A DNA stretch of 64,000 nucleotides from Actinoplanes aureus. Lineage in GTDB: Bacteria; Actinomycetota; Actinomycetes; Mycobacteriales; Micromonosporaceae. The notes beneath the pieces were generated by a model. That model was given only the letters and a program-made list of their open reading frames with translations. It searched no databases and was not told the DNA's origin. Position 1 is the first letter of the stretch. The number at the start of each line of letters is the position of its first letter. Position numbers and translations under genes: made by a program. Of the stretch, positions 17,206 through 25,371 are shown piece after piece. The stretch lies in the NCBI RefSeq assembly GCF_015704865.1, contig NZ_JADQTO010000038.1, positions 1-64,000 on the forward strand, read 5' to 3'.

Positions 17206-19202
17206 GACGAGACCTCCTGCGGTTGCGCGGCGGACTCGGTGGGGCGGCCGATGTCCAACCGCAGCGGGAGCCGGACCCGCACGCAGGTGCCGTGCGGCTC
17301 GTGAGCGGCGATAAGGCAGGAACCGCCGAGCTCCTCAGTTCGCTCGCGCATCGAGGTCAGGCCGACGCCACGCTGGCCGGCCGGGGTGAACCCGACGCCG
17401 TCGTCAACGACCGTCAAGTCGAACGCCTGTCCCTTGCTGACGGTAACGTCGCAGGTCGTCGCGCGGGCATGCCGGCTGACGTTAGTGAGAGCTTCGGCGA
17501 TGATCCGGTAGGCCGCCACCTCGAAGGCAGCGGGCAGGCCGTCTAGGTCGGTTCGCACGTCGAGGTTGACGGTGAGGTCCGCTCCGGTGAATCGGCGGCA
17601 TTCGGCTCGCAACGCCGCGGCCAGACCTCCGTCGAGCGCGGGTGGCCGTAACTGGTCGACCAGCCGCCGCACCTCGGCCATGCAGATCTGCAGGTCGCGG
17701 GCGACGCGGTCCAGAATGCCCGCCGCACGGGGCTGCCCGACGATCGCTTGTTGAGCGGCGCGCACCTGCATCGACATACCGGCGATGGTCGGTCCCAGTC
17801 CGTCGTGCAGGTCGCGGCGCAGCCGACGGCGTTCCTCCTCGCGGGCGACGACCAGCCGCTCCCGGGATTCGCGCAAGTCGTGGATTAGCAGGGTCGCCTC
17901 GACGGCGATCGCGGCGTGCTGAGCCACATCGCTGAGCACGCGGCGCTCCCGCAGGGCGAAGCGCGACGCAGGGCTGCGCGTCGCCACGAGCAGACGGCCG
18001 ATCAGCTCGCTGTGCGAAATCATGTCGAACGACTCCGTCTCCGGCGCCGGAGTTCCGTACTGAGCGAGGATCTGAGGGCCGTGGCGACCGAAGGTCTCCA
18101 CGGCGACGTACGGCACGCGCAGGGACCGGGCGATGGTCTCGGCAAGCAGCGGCGGGACCGACTGCGGCTCCACGGTGCGGCCGAGCAGCCCGCCCAGCCG
18201 GGTCACCACCCGGTACGGGTCGTCGCGGTCGCCATACAGCAGTTGGTTGACGCCGCGTTGGACCCGATCGAGGACTGGTTGGAACGTCACCGCGATCACG
18301 CCGGTTGCAGCCAGCGACGCGGAGGTCGCCGAGCCGAACAGCAGAACTCGGGACACTGCAACGAGCGCGACGAAGGCGACGATGACTAGGAAGGCCATGA
18401 TCAGCCAGACGATGGTGCGATTGATGACGCGGTCCAGGCCGTAAAGTCCGAACTGCAGGATCGCCAGGGTCATCGCGGCCGGGATAAGCATCGAGACGAG
18501 GATCCACGCTCCGGGGAGGTTGAGCACGTCCAGGATGATCGTCATGGGCAGCAGCGCCCCGGCCAGCAGCACGCAGGCAACCTGGTGACGGGTCTGGCCG
18601 GACGAGCGTCGCCATCGCAGCCAGAGCGAGCCGGCCACCACGACGGTTTCAAGCAGCAGGGCGGCCGTGGCCGCCGCCGCGATGACCAGGAAGGTCTGGG
18701 CGCGCGCGGTGGCGGGCGGTACCGCGTCGAGCAGATACGTCCGCCGCGGATCGAGGGCGGCGATCGCCCAGCTGACCGCGATGACGGCGGTCGTCACGGT
18801 GATGACCACCGCGAGCGCACGCCGCCATGGTGAGCCGAGCCGGCCGTCCGGAAAGAACAGCAGCGCGAAGATCACCAGGCTGAATGACAGGCACCAGCAC
18901 CACTGCGCCAGCCAGGCCAGCGGCGGCCAGCCAGTCCAACTAACCGCCAGCACGGCGGTCGTCGCACAGATGCCGGCCGCGACGAGTAGCCGCCCGACGC
19001 GATGAGTGGGGATGCCGGCCAGGATCAGCATTCCCATCGCCGTGCAGGACAGCGCGATCCCGGCGTTGAGCCCGACCCATTGCATCGTCGCCTGACCGGG
19101 ATCACGCAGCTGGCCGATAGCAACCAGCGTCACAATCGCTGCGACGATCGCGGCCGCAGTGGAGCGACGGCCGGACACCAGGAGGTGCTGAACAATCGCC
19201 AT
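17202..19202 (-). CDS. Membrane sensor histidine kinase (HisKA_3 type)
   Basis: This 666-residue membrane kinase partners with the overlapping response regulator gene. The first ~300 residues contain eight or nine hydrophobic helices. A GAF-like region follows at about 320-430. The dimerisation/phospho-acceptor region RRLRRDLHDGLGPTIAGMSM carries the conserved His. The HATPase domain shows ALTNVSRHARATTCDV and VVDDGVGFTPAGQRGVGLTS. The ATG at 19202 is preceded by GGAGAGGGAG. It lies 30 bases after the 178-residue gene and belongs to the minus-strand operon that begins with the large metallopeptidase. The sensed signal is unknown; the long multi-helix sensor suggests a membrane or lipid cue. 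Confidence 0.93.
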   Translation of the reverse strand: MAIVQHLLVSGRRSTAAAIVAAIVTLVAIGQLRDPGQATMQWVGLNAGIALSCTAMGMLILAGIPTHRVGRLLVAAGICATTAVLAVSWTGWPPLAWLAQWCWCLSFSLVIFALLFFPDGRLGSPWRRALAVVITVTTAVIAVSWAIAALDPRRTYLLDAVPPATARAQTFLVIAAAATAALLLETVVVAGSLWLRWRRSSGQTRHQVACVLLAGALLPMTIILDVLNLPGAWILVSMLIPAAMTLAILQFGLYGLDRVINRTIVWLIMAFLVIVAFVALVAVSRVLLFGSATSASLAATGVIAVTFQPVLDRVQRGVNQLLYGDRDDPYRVVTRLGGLLGRTVEPQSVPPLLAETIARSLRVPYVAVETFGRHGPQILAQYGTPAPETESFDMISHSELIGRLLVATRSPASRFALRERRVLSDVAQHAAIAVEATLLIHDLRESRERLVVAREEERRRLRRDLHDGLGPTIAGMSMQVRAAQQAIVGQPRAAGILDRVARDLQICMAEVRRLVDQLRPPALDGGLAAALRAECRRFTGADLTVNLDVRTDLDGLPAAFEVAAYRIIAEALTNVSRHARATTCDVTVSKGQAFDLTVVDDGVGFTPAGQRGVGLTSMRERTEELGGSCLIAAHEPHGTCVRVRLPLRLDIGRPTESAAQPQEVSS

Positions 19203-19231
19203 GGTGCTCCCTCTCCAGGTTTCGCGGTGCC

Positions 19232-19768
19232 TCAGGAGTGGGTCCAGCCCAAGGCGTGCGCGGCGTTGTGCAGCATGCTTCCGCGATCGCCGCCGTCGGC
19301 GCGGAGGAACGCGCGGATGAGGTCGAAGCAGTCGGCCAGTGGTTTGCCGCGGATGTCGGGCGGATCGGCGCTGTGCTCACGCATAGCCGCGAGCACCTCA
19401 GCCGGTGTGTAGTCGCTGAACACGGGCGGCTGGTGCGGGGCGAATCTCTTCTGCAGTCGGTCCGCCGTCGTCTCCTGTGCGAAGGTCCGGTAGTTGCGCA
19501 GCCAAGCCTGCAAGCGGCGTCGCACCGTTCCGGCGTTAGCCGGTCCGGGCGCCCGGTACAGCGCCTGTAGTTGCCACGCCGCGTCGTACGCGGGCGCCAA
19601 CTGGTAGCCCTCGACGTCGAAGAATTGCAGTCCGCAACCGGGGTGACCGATGTTGTGCTGCTCCTTGATTTCTGCGACGTCGGCGGCGATGTGTACGAAC
19701 CAGTCGTCCACCTGAATGATCGCGATGTTGTTGTCGTTGTTCGACAGGGCGGGTGCAATGCTGGGCAT
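19232..19768 (-). CDS. Hypothetical protein between metallopeptidase and kinase
   Basis: This 178-residue soluble protein is of unknown function. The ATG at 19768 has GGAGG eight bases upstream. An N-terminal strand region (NIAIIQVDDWFVHIAADVAE) is followed by GHPGCGLQFFDVEGYQLAPA, and the rest is helical and charged. No membrane segment, signal peptide or catalytic motif is visible. It begins five bases after the stop of the metallopeptidase gene and precedes the sensor kinase, so it is part of that operon. Confidence 0.8.
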   Translation of the reverse strand: MPSIAPALSNNDNNIAIIQVDDWFVHIAADVAEIKEQHNIGHPGCGLQFFDVEGYQLAPAYDAAWQLQALYRAPGPANAGTVRRRLQAWLRNYRTFAQETTADRLQKRFAPHQPPVFSDYTPAEVLAAMREHSADPPDIRGKPLADCFDLIRAFLRADGGDRGSMLHNAAHALGWTHS

Positions 19769-19773
19769 TCCGG

Positions 19774-22701
19774 TTACCTCCGATCATCTATGGCTGCGCC
19801 GTCGAGGCGCAGCATGACACCGCCGACGACCCGGCCACCGACCGTCTGCGTGACCCGCACCTCACGGCAGGGCCGCAGCTGCGCGTCCACCTCCATTCGG
19901 ACCGCAACGCCGCGGGCGTCTCCGGGCCGGTCGCCGCTGCCGGTCAGCGTTCCGGCGAGCTTGCCGGTCGTGCTGTCGACGGTGCCGTGAAACTCGCCGT
20001 GCACGTTGATCGAGCCGGTCATGGTTGCCGCCAGTCGACCCTGGACGCGCCAGACCCCCGGCGGTGACTGCCGCGTCGCTGTGGCATCGGCCAGTACGCC
20101 GCGAAAGTCGCCGGCCATCGGCTCACCGAACCGGCCGATGACCTCGCCGCCAAGCGGCGGGTCGGCGGGCGCGGCCGGGTCGACGGCGGGCGGGACAAGC
20201 CTGATGTCGAACGGCCGGCGTTCACCAGGGACGAGCTTCATTCCGGCGTTCCCAGACACGGTCGCTTTCCAGCCGCCCGCCATGTCGCTCGCGGCGGCGA
20301 TGCGGGCTTCGATCATTGTGTCCGTGGGGTTACCGGCGAGCACGGTGACGGTGTGACCGTCGGGCGTGTCCGCGAGGTGCACCGCGGCGCTACGAACCTG
20401 GTCCAGTACCGCGCCCCGGCTCGTCACCGTGGCCCGCAGGCAGAAGTGGTGGCCGACCCGCCCGTCAGGGTCGGTGGGCAGTCGCCACCGGATCGAGGCG
20501 GCCGCCGGCGGATTCTCCTGCGCCTCGTCGGGAAAGCTCGACGCTCCAGCGTCGAGCCTGCCGATATGCAGCACCAGAGGCCTGCCCGCGACGACGGCCG
20601 GCCGCCAGTTCTCACCCGCAGTGGACAGCTCGGCATAGTCGAAGGTCACCTCCAGGTCAGTGGCTGGTGCATCACCGAAGTTGCGCACCCGGCAGAAGAT
20701 CGTCTTCTCGTCGGCGCTGCCGACGACGACAAGATCGCGCGACGCCCACGGGGAACCGGCCAACCCGACGTACGGGACGGAGTCGGCCCAGTCCACGGAT
20801 GGCGGCAGAAATCCCACGTCGGCGCCATACTCGCCGGCCGACGCGAACAGACCGACGGCGTAGAAGGCGCGTTTGGCAGTGCGGTGTTCGGTCGATTCCT
20901 CGCCGTAGAGGTCCGCTGCGGTGTCGATGCAAGCTTGGGCGAAGCTGGGAAACAATTGCTCATCCTGCGCTGCCTCGCCGGTCGCCGCACCGAGGTGGGC
21001 GAAGTGGTGGATGAGCGTCCGGTACCAGATGCGGGCCGCCTTGCGCACTTCCGCACCCTTGTACGTCTCGGTGCCGAGACCTCGCACGGCGATGCGGTTC
21101 GGGTTGCGGCCGGGCCGCTGGTGGACACCGCCCGCATCCATGAGGTAGGCCGCGTGCGCCAAAATGGTTCCCCGCGCATGCCGGTAGCCAGTGACAGCCC
21201 GATCGCCGAAATGGTCGAGGTTTGACGGGTCCTCGGCCGCGGTGTCGCGCGGAAAGGCGAGGTTGCGCAGAATCCGGCGCACCGGCGAGATGTCCCGGCA
21301 GGGCCGCCAGTCGCCGGCGAGGTAGCCACCAAACAGGTCCGCGATGCCCTCGTCGAAGGCGCCGTGCCAGTTGTCGTCGGAACTGTCCAGGCCAAGAGAG
21401 CCGGGACCGCTGCGGAAGGCGAAGTCGTTGACCGCGTGCTGGTACTCGTGCGCGACGATGAAGCGGGATCCCGACGAGTACGTGTAGATCTTGCCGTCCT
21501 GATCAGGGAACTCGATCCACATGATCAACCGACCCTGCTTCCGCTGCCGACGCATATGTGACGCCGTCTTGTCCCAGCGGTCGAACACATGTGCGATCCC
21601 GATGATGGGCAGCGGCTCGGAATACGCTCCGTCGTCCCACCCGGCGCGGCCGACCAAGCGGCTGTACCACTCGAATGCCGCGCGCATGTGAAAGTGCAGG
21701 TCCACCTCGGGTTGCTGGGACCTGGTCCGGGCATCGAGTGTGCCGCCGGACAGCACCCTGTCCCACCGTTCGCTCTCGTTGCCGGAGATCGGCATCTCGC
21801 CGCGGAACAGCGCGTCGCGGCGCAGCAGGTAGGTGTTGAACTGGGCATCGTTCCCGGCGTTGTATGTGATGATCGGGCGCGCCAGGGTACGGTCCTCGAG
21901 GTAGTAGGTACCGGTCTGCGGATCCGCCGAGATGTGCAGATCTCGCCGCTGGAATCCGCCGGCGAGCGGCGTCACCGACAACCCACTCCCGATCGCCGGT
22001 GTCCGCTGCTGGCTGCGGTCGGTGGGCGCGAATAGAAGACGCTCGCCGGTTTCTGCGTCGATGATCGTCTTGCCCAGCTCTGCGAGCTGCGGTTTACCGG
22101 AGTCATCGCCGCGCATCCCGAACGCCTCCAATCGGTAGGCCGGACGAAACCCGGCGCCGCGCGGATAGATGATCAGCTCCGGCGTCGTCATCATGGGGAA
22201 CCCCGGCTCGTCCTTGTTCGCTGCGGCGAGTTCCTTGGCGTTGATCGCGACCGCAATTGCCGCTGCCAGCCGCTGCTGCAGCGCCAGCGGGCTGAACTCG
22301 TCAAACTTCGCCACCATGACGTCGCGGTAGCAGCTCGACTCCACGGAGGAGATGTCGCCCCCTGGGCGCACGTGCACCGTCAGGACCGACCGGTGCAGCT
22401 CAAGAGTCCCGGACTGGGTCGGCACCACCTGCTGGTATCCGGCATGCCGCCAACCCAGGTCGTCGCGGACGTCTCGATCCGACGGCACGAGAACGGGCGC
22501 GTCGTCGCTCGGCAGCGGACTGAACAAAATCCGAGCGGGACCGAGCGCACCGACCGGATCGCCGTCCTCGTCCAACCACCCCAATTCGGCGCCTCGAATC
22601 ACTGCGGCAACGCCGCGCGGCTCGTCCCAGTCGACCCGAAATCCGGGACGCCGCCCCAGATTGTCCAGCGCTGCACGCTGGGCCGGCGTGATGTTTTCCA
22701 T
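19774..22701 (-). CDS. Large HExxH metallopeptidase (gluzincin-like)
   Basis: This protein of about 975 residues probably cleaves proteins with a zinc ion. Near residue 415 it has VAHEYQHAVNDFAF, the HExxH zinc site, and about 30 residues later AFDEGIADLFGGYL, where the Glu fits the third zinc ligand of thermolysin-like enzymes. The N-terminal ~300 residues resemble a propeptide or substrate-binding region. The C-terminal ~350 residues are beta-rich and may form two domains (CARDH-like WRPAVVAGRPLVLHIGRL; WRVQGRLAATMTGSINVHGE). I chose the ATG at 22701 because GTGGGGGCG precedes it; the frame is open to 22785. No clear signal peptide is seen. It is the first gene of the operon with the kinase, divergent from the repeat protein/caspase operon. 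Confidence 0.85.
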   Translation of the reverse strand: MENITPAQRAALDNLGRRPGFRVDWDEPRGVAAVIRGAELGWLDEDGDPVGALGPARILFSPLPSDDAPVLVPSDRDVRDDLGWRHAGYQQVVPTQSGTLELHRSVLTVHVRPGGDISSVESSCYRDVMVAKFDEFSPLALQQRLAAAIAVAINAKELAAANKDEPGFPMMTTPELIIYPRGAGFRPAYRLEAFGMRGDDSGKPQLAELGKTIIDAETGERLLFAPTDRSQQRTPAIGSGLSVTPLAGGFQRRDLHISADPQTGTYYLEDRTLARPIITYNAGNDAQFNTYLLRRDALFRGEMPISGNESERWDRVLSGGTLDARTRSQQPEVDLHFHMRAAFEWYSRLVGRAGWDDGAYSEPLPIIGIAHVFDRWDKTASHMRRQRKQGRLIMWIEFPDQDGKIYTYSSGSRFIVAHEYQHAVNDFAFRSGPGSLGLDSSDDNWHGAFDEGIADLFGGYLAGDWRPCRDISPVRRILRNLAFPRDTAAEDPSNLDHFGDRAVTGYRHARGTILAHAAYLMDAGGVHQRPGRNPNRIAVRGLGTETYKGAEVRKAARIWYRTLIHHFAHLGAATGEAAQDEQLFPSFAQACIDTAADLYGEESTEHRTAKRAFYAVGLFASAGEYGADVGFLPPSVDWADSVPYVGLAGSPWASRDLVVVGSADEKTIFCRVRNFGDAPATDLEVTFDYAELSTAGENWRPAVVAGRPLVLHIGRLDAGASSFPDEAQENPPAAASIRWRLPTDPDGRVGHHFCLRATVTSRGAVLDQVRSAAVHLADTPDGHTVTVLAGNPTDTMIEARIAAASDMAGGWKATVSGNAGMKLVPGERRPFDIRLVPPAVDPAAPADPPLGGEVIGRFGEPMAGDFRGVLADATATRQSPPGVWRVQGRLAATMTGSINVHGEFHGTVDSTTGKLAGTLTGSGDRPGDARGVAVRMEVDAQLRPCREVRVTQTVGGRVVGGVMLRLDGAAIDDRR

Positions 22702-22867
22702 GACGCCCCCACAACACGACCATCGCCGAAGTAGCCCTCCAGCCGACGATACGGCGACTGAATATCCATCGATTCGGCCGATCATCCGAACCCTGCGGGC
22801 GTGAATCCCGCCTCACGGGGACAACTGCCTCCTGACGCCAGGACGTGCCCAGACGGACGGTTCCAGC

Positions 22868-22882
22868 AGTGGAGGTTCCACT
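22868..22882. promoter_or_regulatory. Palindrome in the divergent intergenic region
   Basis: AGTGGAGGTTCCACT is a perfect inverted repeat (six-base arms, three-base spacer) 33 bases before the start of the repeat protein gene. It lies in the 213-base region between the divergent metallopeptidase and caspase operons. It could be an operator for the response regulator encoded nearby; that is inference. Confidence 0.35.
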
Positions 22883-22914
22883 CCGCGACTGTCCGCGGCA
22901 TTCGGAAGGAAGTA

Positions 22915-23583
22915 ATGATGAACCCCAGTAACACCATGGACCCGGCCAAGTCGGCCGCCGAGCAGATCGTCCGCGCACTCGCTGACAGCCTCACCCAGGC
23001 CGCATCCACGGTGGGACAGCGTGACATCGGTCCCGACTGGACCCCGCCCCCGGCGGTGCCTGAGCCGGTCGACGGCGGCAGCGGTGCCGAGCCCGAAATC
23101 GAGCGGTGGATGGTGCCCGTCCTGACCCAGGTGATTAAGATTGTTGCCTCGGCTGCGCCTGGCATTCTGCACGACATCCTCAACCAGAACCGCGACGTCC
23201 TAGGTCCGGAAACCCGGGATCCAGAGCAGCTCACCCGCGGGTTCTTCGACGTTGTCGGGGCGTTCGTCCCGCACCTACTGCCGACGGTCACGCAGATCAT
23301 TTCCGCGTTCGCTGGACGCCGTGACGCGGCCGCCCCTGACAACGACGACGACCTGCGCGAGCGGTGGCTGTTCCCGCTGCTCGGGGCAGTACTGCCCGCC
23401 CTGCTGCCGGCGGTGACCCAGGTGGTCACGTCACTCACCCAGGGCCGTGGCGAGTCGGCGGTCTCGCTGACCGATCCCAACACGGCGCCCCGCTGGATCG
23501 GCCCGGTTCTCGGAGGACTGGTTTCCTCGCTCACCACCGCGCTGCCGTCGATCATCTCGATCTTCACCAAGCCGCAGCAGTAA
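22915..23583 (+). CDS. Hydrophobic-repeat protein, paralogue upstream of a caspase-like gene
   Basis: This 222-residue protein is built almost only of the same repeat as the 15.5-kb gene. Its units are MVPVLTQVIKIVASAAPGIL, FDVVGAFVPHLLPTVTQIIS, LFPLLGAVLPALLPAVTQVV and IGPVLGGLVSSLTTALPSII. The acidic N-terminal 60 residues contain KSAAEQIVRALADSL. It lacks the beta domain of the paralogue. GGAAGG precedes the ATG pair at 22915/22918. The caspase-like gene starts 13 bases after the stop, so the two are co-transcribed. The units may be membrane-active helices or stacked helical repeats. The function is unknown. Confidence 0.8.
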   Translation: MMNPSNTMDPAKSAAEQIVRALADSLTQAASTVGQRDIGPDWTPPPAVPEPVDGGSGAEPEIERWMVPVLTQVIKIVASAAPGILHDILNQNRDVLGPETRDPEQLTRGFFDVVGAFVPHLLPTVTQIISAFAGRRDAAAPDNDDDLRERWLFPLLGAVLPALLPAVTQVVTSLTQGRGESAVSLTDPNTAPRWIGPVLGGLVSSLTTALPSIISIFTKPQQ

Positions 23584-23596
23584 GGGGATGTTCAGG

Positions 23597-24967
23597 ATGG
23601 CTCGAACTCTTTTCCGCGGCCACCGCGGCGACGACGTGCGGACCGTGCAGGACCTGCTGCGCGCTGCCGACCACGACCCGGGCGCAAGCGACGGCTTCTT
23701 CGGCGAGCCCACCGAGGCAGCAGTGCGCGCATTCCAGCGGGCGCAGAACCTGGTGGTCGACGGCGCAGTCGGCCCCATCACATTGGCCGCCCTGCGCAAG
23801 GCCGGCGATGGCAAGCCGGCAACGGTGTGCAGGGCACTGTCACTGCACGTCGGCATCAATGTGGTGGACCCGACCAAGTACCCCGTGCCGGTGCCCCCGC
23901 TGCGCGGCTGCGAGAACGATGCACGGGACATGCGGGCACTTGCCCAGGCGCAGGGGTTCACCAGCACGATGGTGCTCGGCCCGGCGGCCACTGCCCAGGC
24001 CGTCATCGACGCCATCACCGACGCCGCGGCGCAGCTCAACGACGGCGACTACTTCTGGTTCACCATCTCCACCCACGGCTCGCAAATAAAAGACCCCACC
24101 GGCGAGGAACCGGACGGCCTGGACGAGACGCTGGTGATGTACGACCGGCAACTGTTGGACCGGGAGCTGTCCGCACTGTGGGACAAGTTCCACCCCGGCG
24201 TGCGGATCTTCGTCGTGCCGGACACCTGCCACAGCGGCACGGTGACCCGCTCAGCGGACCTGGCGTACCGCGCGCTGGCCGCGACAATCCAGGACAGCCC
24301 CGACGGATTCACCGAGCGTGGCGTCCTGCTCGTCACCCCGCACGCCGAGCGGTCGATGGGTACCGGCCTGCGGGGAATCCTGTCCGAGATCATGCCTGCT
24401 GTCGCCGACGCCTTGTATCCAACCCGGGCGGTTGGCGCAGAGGGGCAGGACCGGGTCATCCGGCTCGTTGACGGCATCTGGGAGCTGCTCGCCGCACGCC
24501 TGGTCGAGTTGGACCAGGTGGACCTGTCGGCTGTGCCGCGCGCGCGGTTCCTGCCGCCGGAGGTGCAGGAGGCTGACAGCACGAAGCGGGCGGGCCTTTA
24601 CCGGGAACTCGCGCTGGCGGCGGGTCGGCACGACCGGTCCGCCGACAGCCGCACCATGCCCGCTGTGCTCGCCGAGTCTGCCTGCCAGGACAACCAGGTG
24701 GCCATGGACGGCAGAAGGAACGGTCTGTTCACCCAGCGGTTCCTCGAGGTGTGGGCGACCGGCGCCGCGACCGACTACCCGGACCTGCACCGGCGGATCT
24801 GCGAGCTGATGCCGCCGCAGCAAACCCCGAACCTCTACTGGGCGACCGATCGTGATGTCGCCTTCGAGTCCCAGCGTCCACTGGTGATCGACCCCGGCCG
24901 CGGCGGTTCACAGAGCACCCGCCGTCGCACACCTGCTGGACGGGCGCTGGCGGCCACCGCTGGCTAG
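23597..24967 (+). CDS. Peptidoglycan-binding/caspase-like (C14) protease
   Basis: This 456-residue protein starts with a PG_binding_1-like domain (residues ~8-68: VRTVQDLLRAADHDPGASDG, AVRAFQRAQNLVVDGAVGP). A caspase-like domain follows, with the catalytic His160 in ISTHGS and Cys211 in PDTCHSG. The opening strand ALSLHVGINVVD and CENDARDMRALA fit the C14 p20 fold. The substrate is probably Arg- or Lys-specific cleavage in a partner protein, as in other bacterial orthocaspases. The ATG at 23597 is preferred over 23588 because AAGGGG then lies at the right distance. No signal peptide is present, so the PG-binding domain may have another role in the cytoplasm. It is second in the repeat protein-caspase-small protein-trypsin operon. 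Confidence 0.92.
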   Translation: MARTLFRGHRGDDVRTVQDLLRAADHDPGASDGFFGEPTEAAVRAFQRAQNLVVDGAVGPITLAALRKAGDGKPATVCRALSLHVGINVVDPTKYPVPVPPLRGCENDARDMRALAQAQGFTSTMVLGPAATAQAVIDAITDAAAQLNDGDYFWFTISTHGSQIKDPTGEEPDGLDETLVMYDRQLLDRELSALWDKFHPGVRIFVVPDTCHSGTVTRSADLAYRALAATIQDSPDGFTERGVLLVTPHAERSMGTGLRGILSEIMPAVADALYPTRAVGAEGQDRVIRLVDGIWELLAARLVELDQVDLSAVPRARFLPPEVQEADSTKRAGLYRELALAAGRHDRSADSRTMPAVLAESACQDNQVAMDGRRNGLFTQRFLEVWATGAATDYPDLHRRICELMPPQQTPNLYWATDRDVAFESQRPLVIDPGRGGSQSTRRRTPAGRALAATAG

Positions 24968-25040
24968 GTCCGATGCCTTACCGGGCGGCGCCAGTGTCTC
25001 CGGAGCCGCCCGGCCCGCTACACCTGAGGAGTACATCCCG

Positions 25041-25352
25041 ATGCCCGACCCGATCGTCACCTGGCTGGCCACCGCGCTGGCCGGATTCGGCCCCTTCGAC
25101 GCACCACCCGACGCCGACGCCGCCAACCTGCTGCGCGCCGCACTGGAGGACCCGGGCACCCGCACTCGGCTGCTGCAGGACCTGCGGCAGGAGGTCGCGC
25201 GCATCAGCGATGGCCGTGTCTCCCTGTCTCGCGCGGACTTCTCCGAGTTCACCTTCCGCCCGCGCGAGGCGCTCGCCGAGCCGATGCGCCTCAGCGGATC
25301 CCGGCTCGTGGCGCTCGTTCCCGCCGACGCCCCACTGGCGTACGACCAATGA
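25041..25352 (+). CDS. Small hypothetical protein between caspase and trypsin genes
   Basis: This 103-residue protein begins at an ATG with GAGGAG nine bases upstream. It has a helical N-terminal half (PDPIVTWLATALAGFG, LLRAALEDPGTRTRLLQDL) and a C-terminal part with alternating strands. Its length and helix content recall effector-associated adaptor domains that recruit caspases and trypsins, but I could not assign one. The next gene starts 19 bases after its stop. It is easily missed because a longer spurious frame overlaps it. Confidence 0.7.
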   Translation: MPDPIVTWLATALAGFGPFDAPPDADAANLLRAALEDPGTRTRLLQDLRQEVARISDGRVSLSRADFSEFTFRPREALAEPMRLSGSRLVALVPADAPLAYDQ

Positions 25353-25371
25353 CGTGAAAGTCAGGCATTCC

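Noticed and set aside
24973..25371. Longer N-terminus for the trypsin-hydrolase protein
   Set aside because: It overlaps the well-supported 103-residue gene and is Pro/Arg-rich without protein-like pattern; the ATG at 25372 starts normal sequence.
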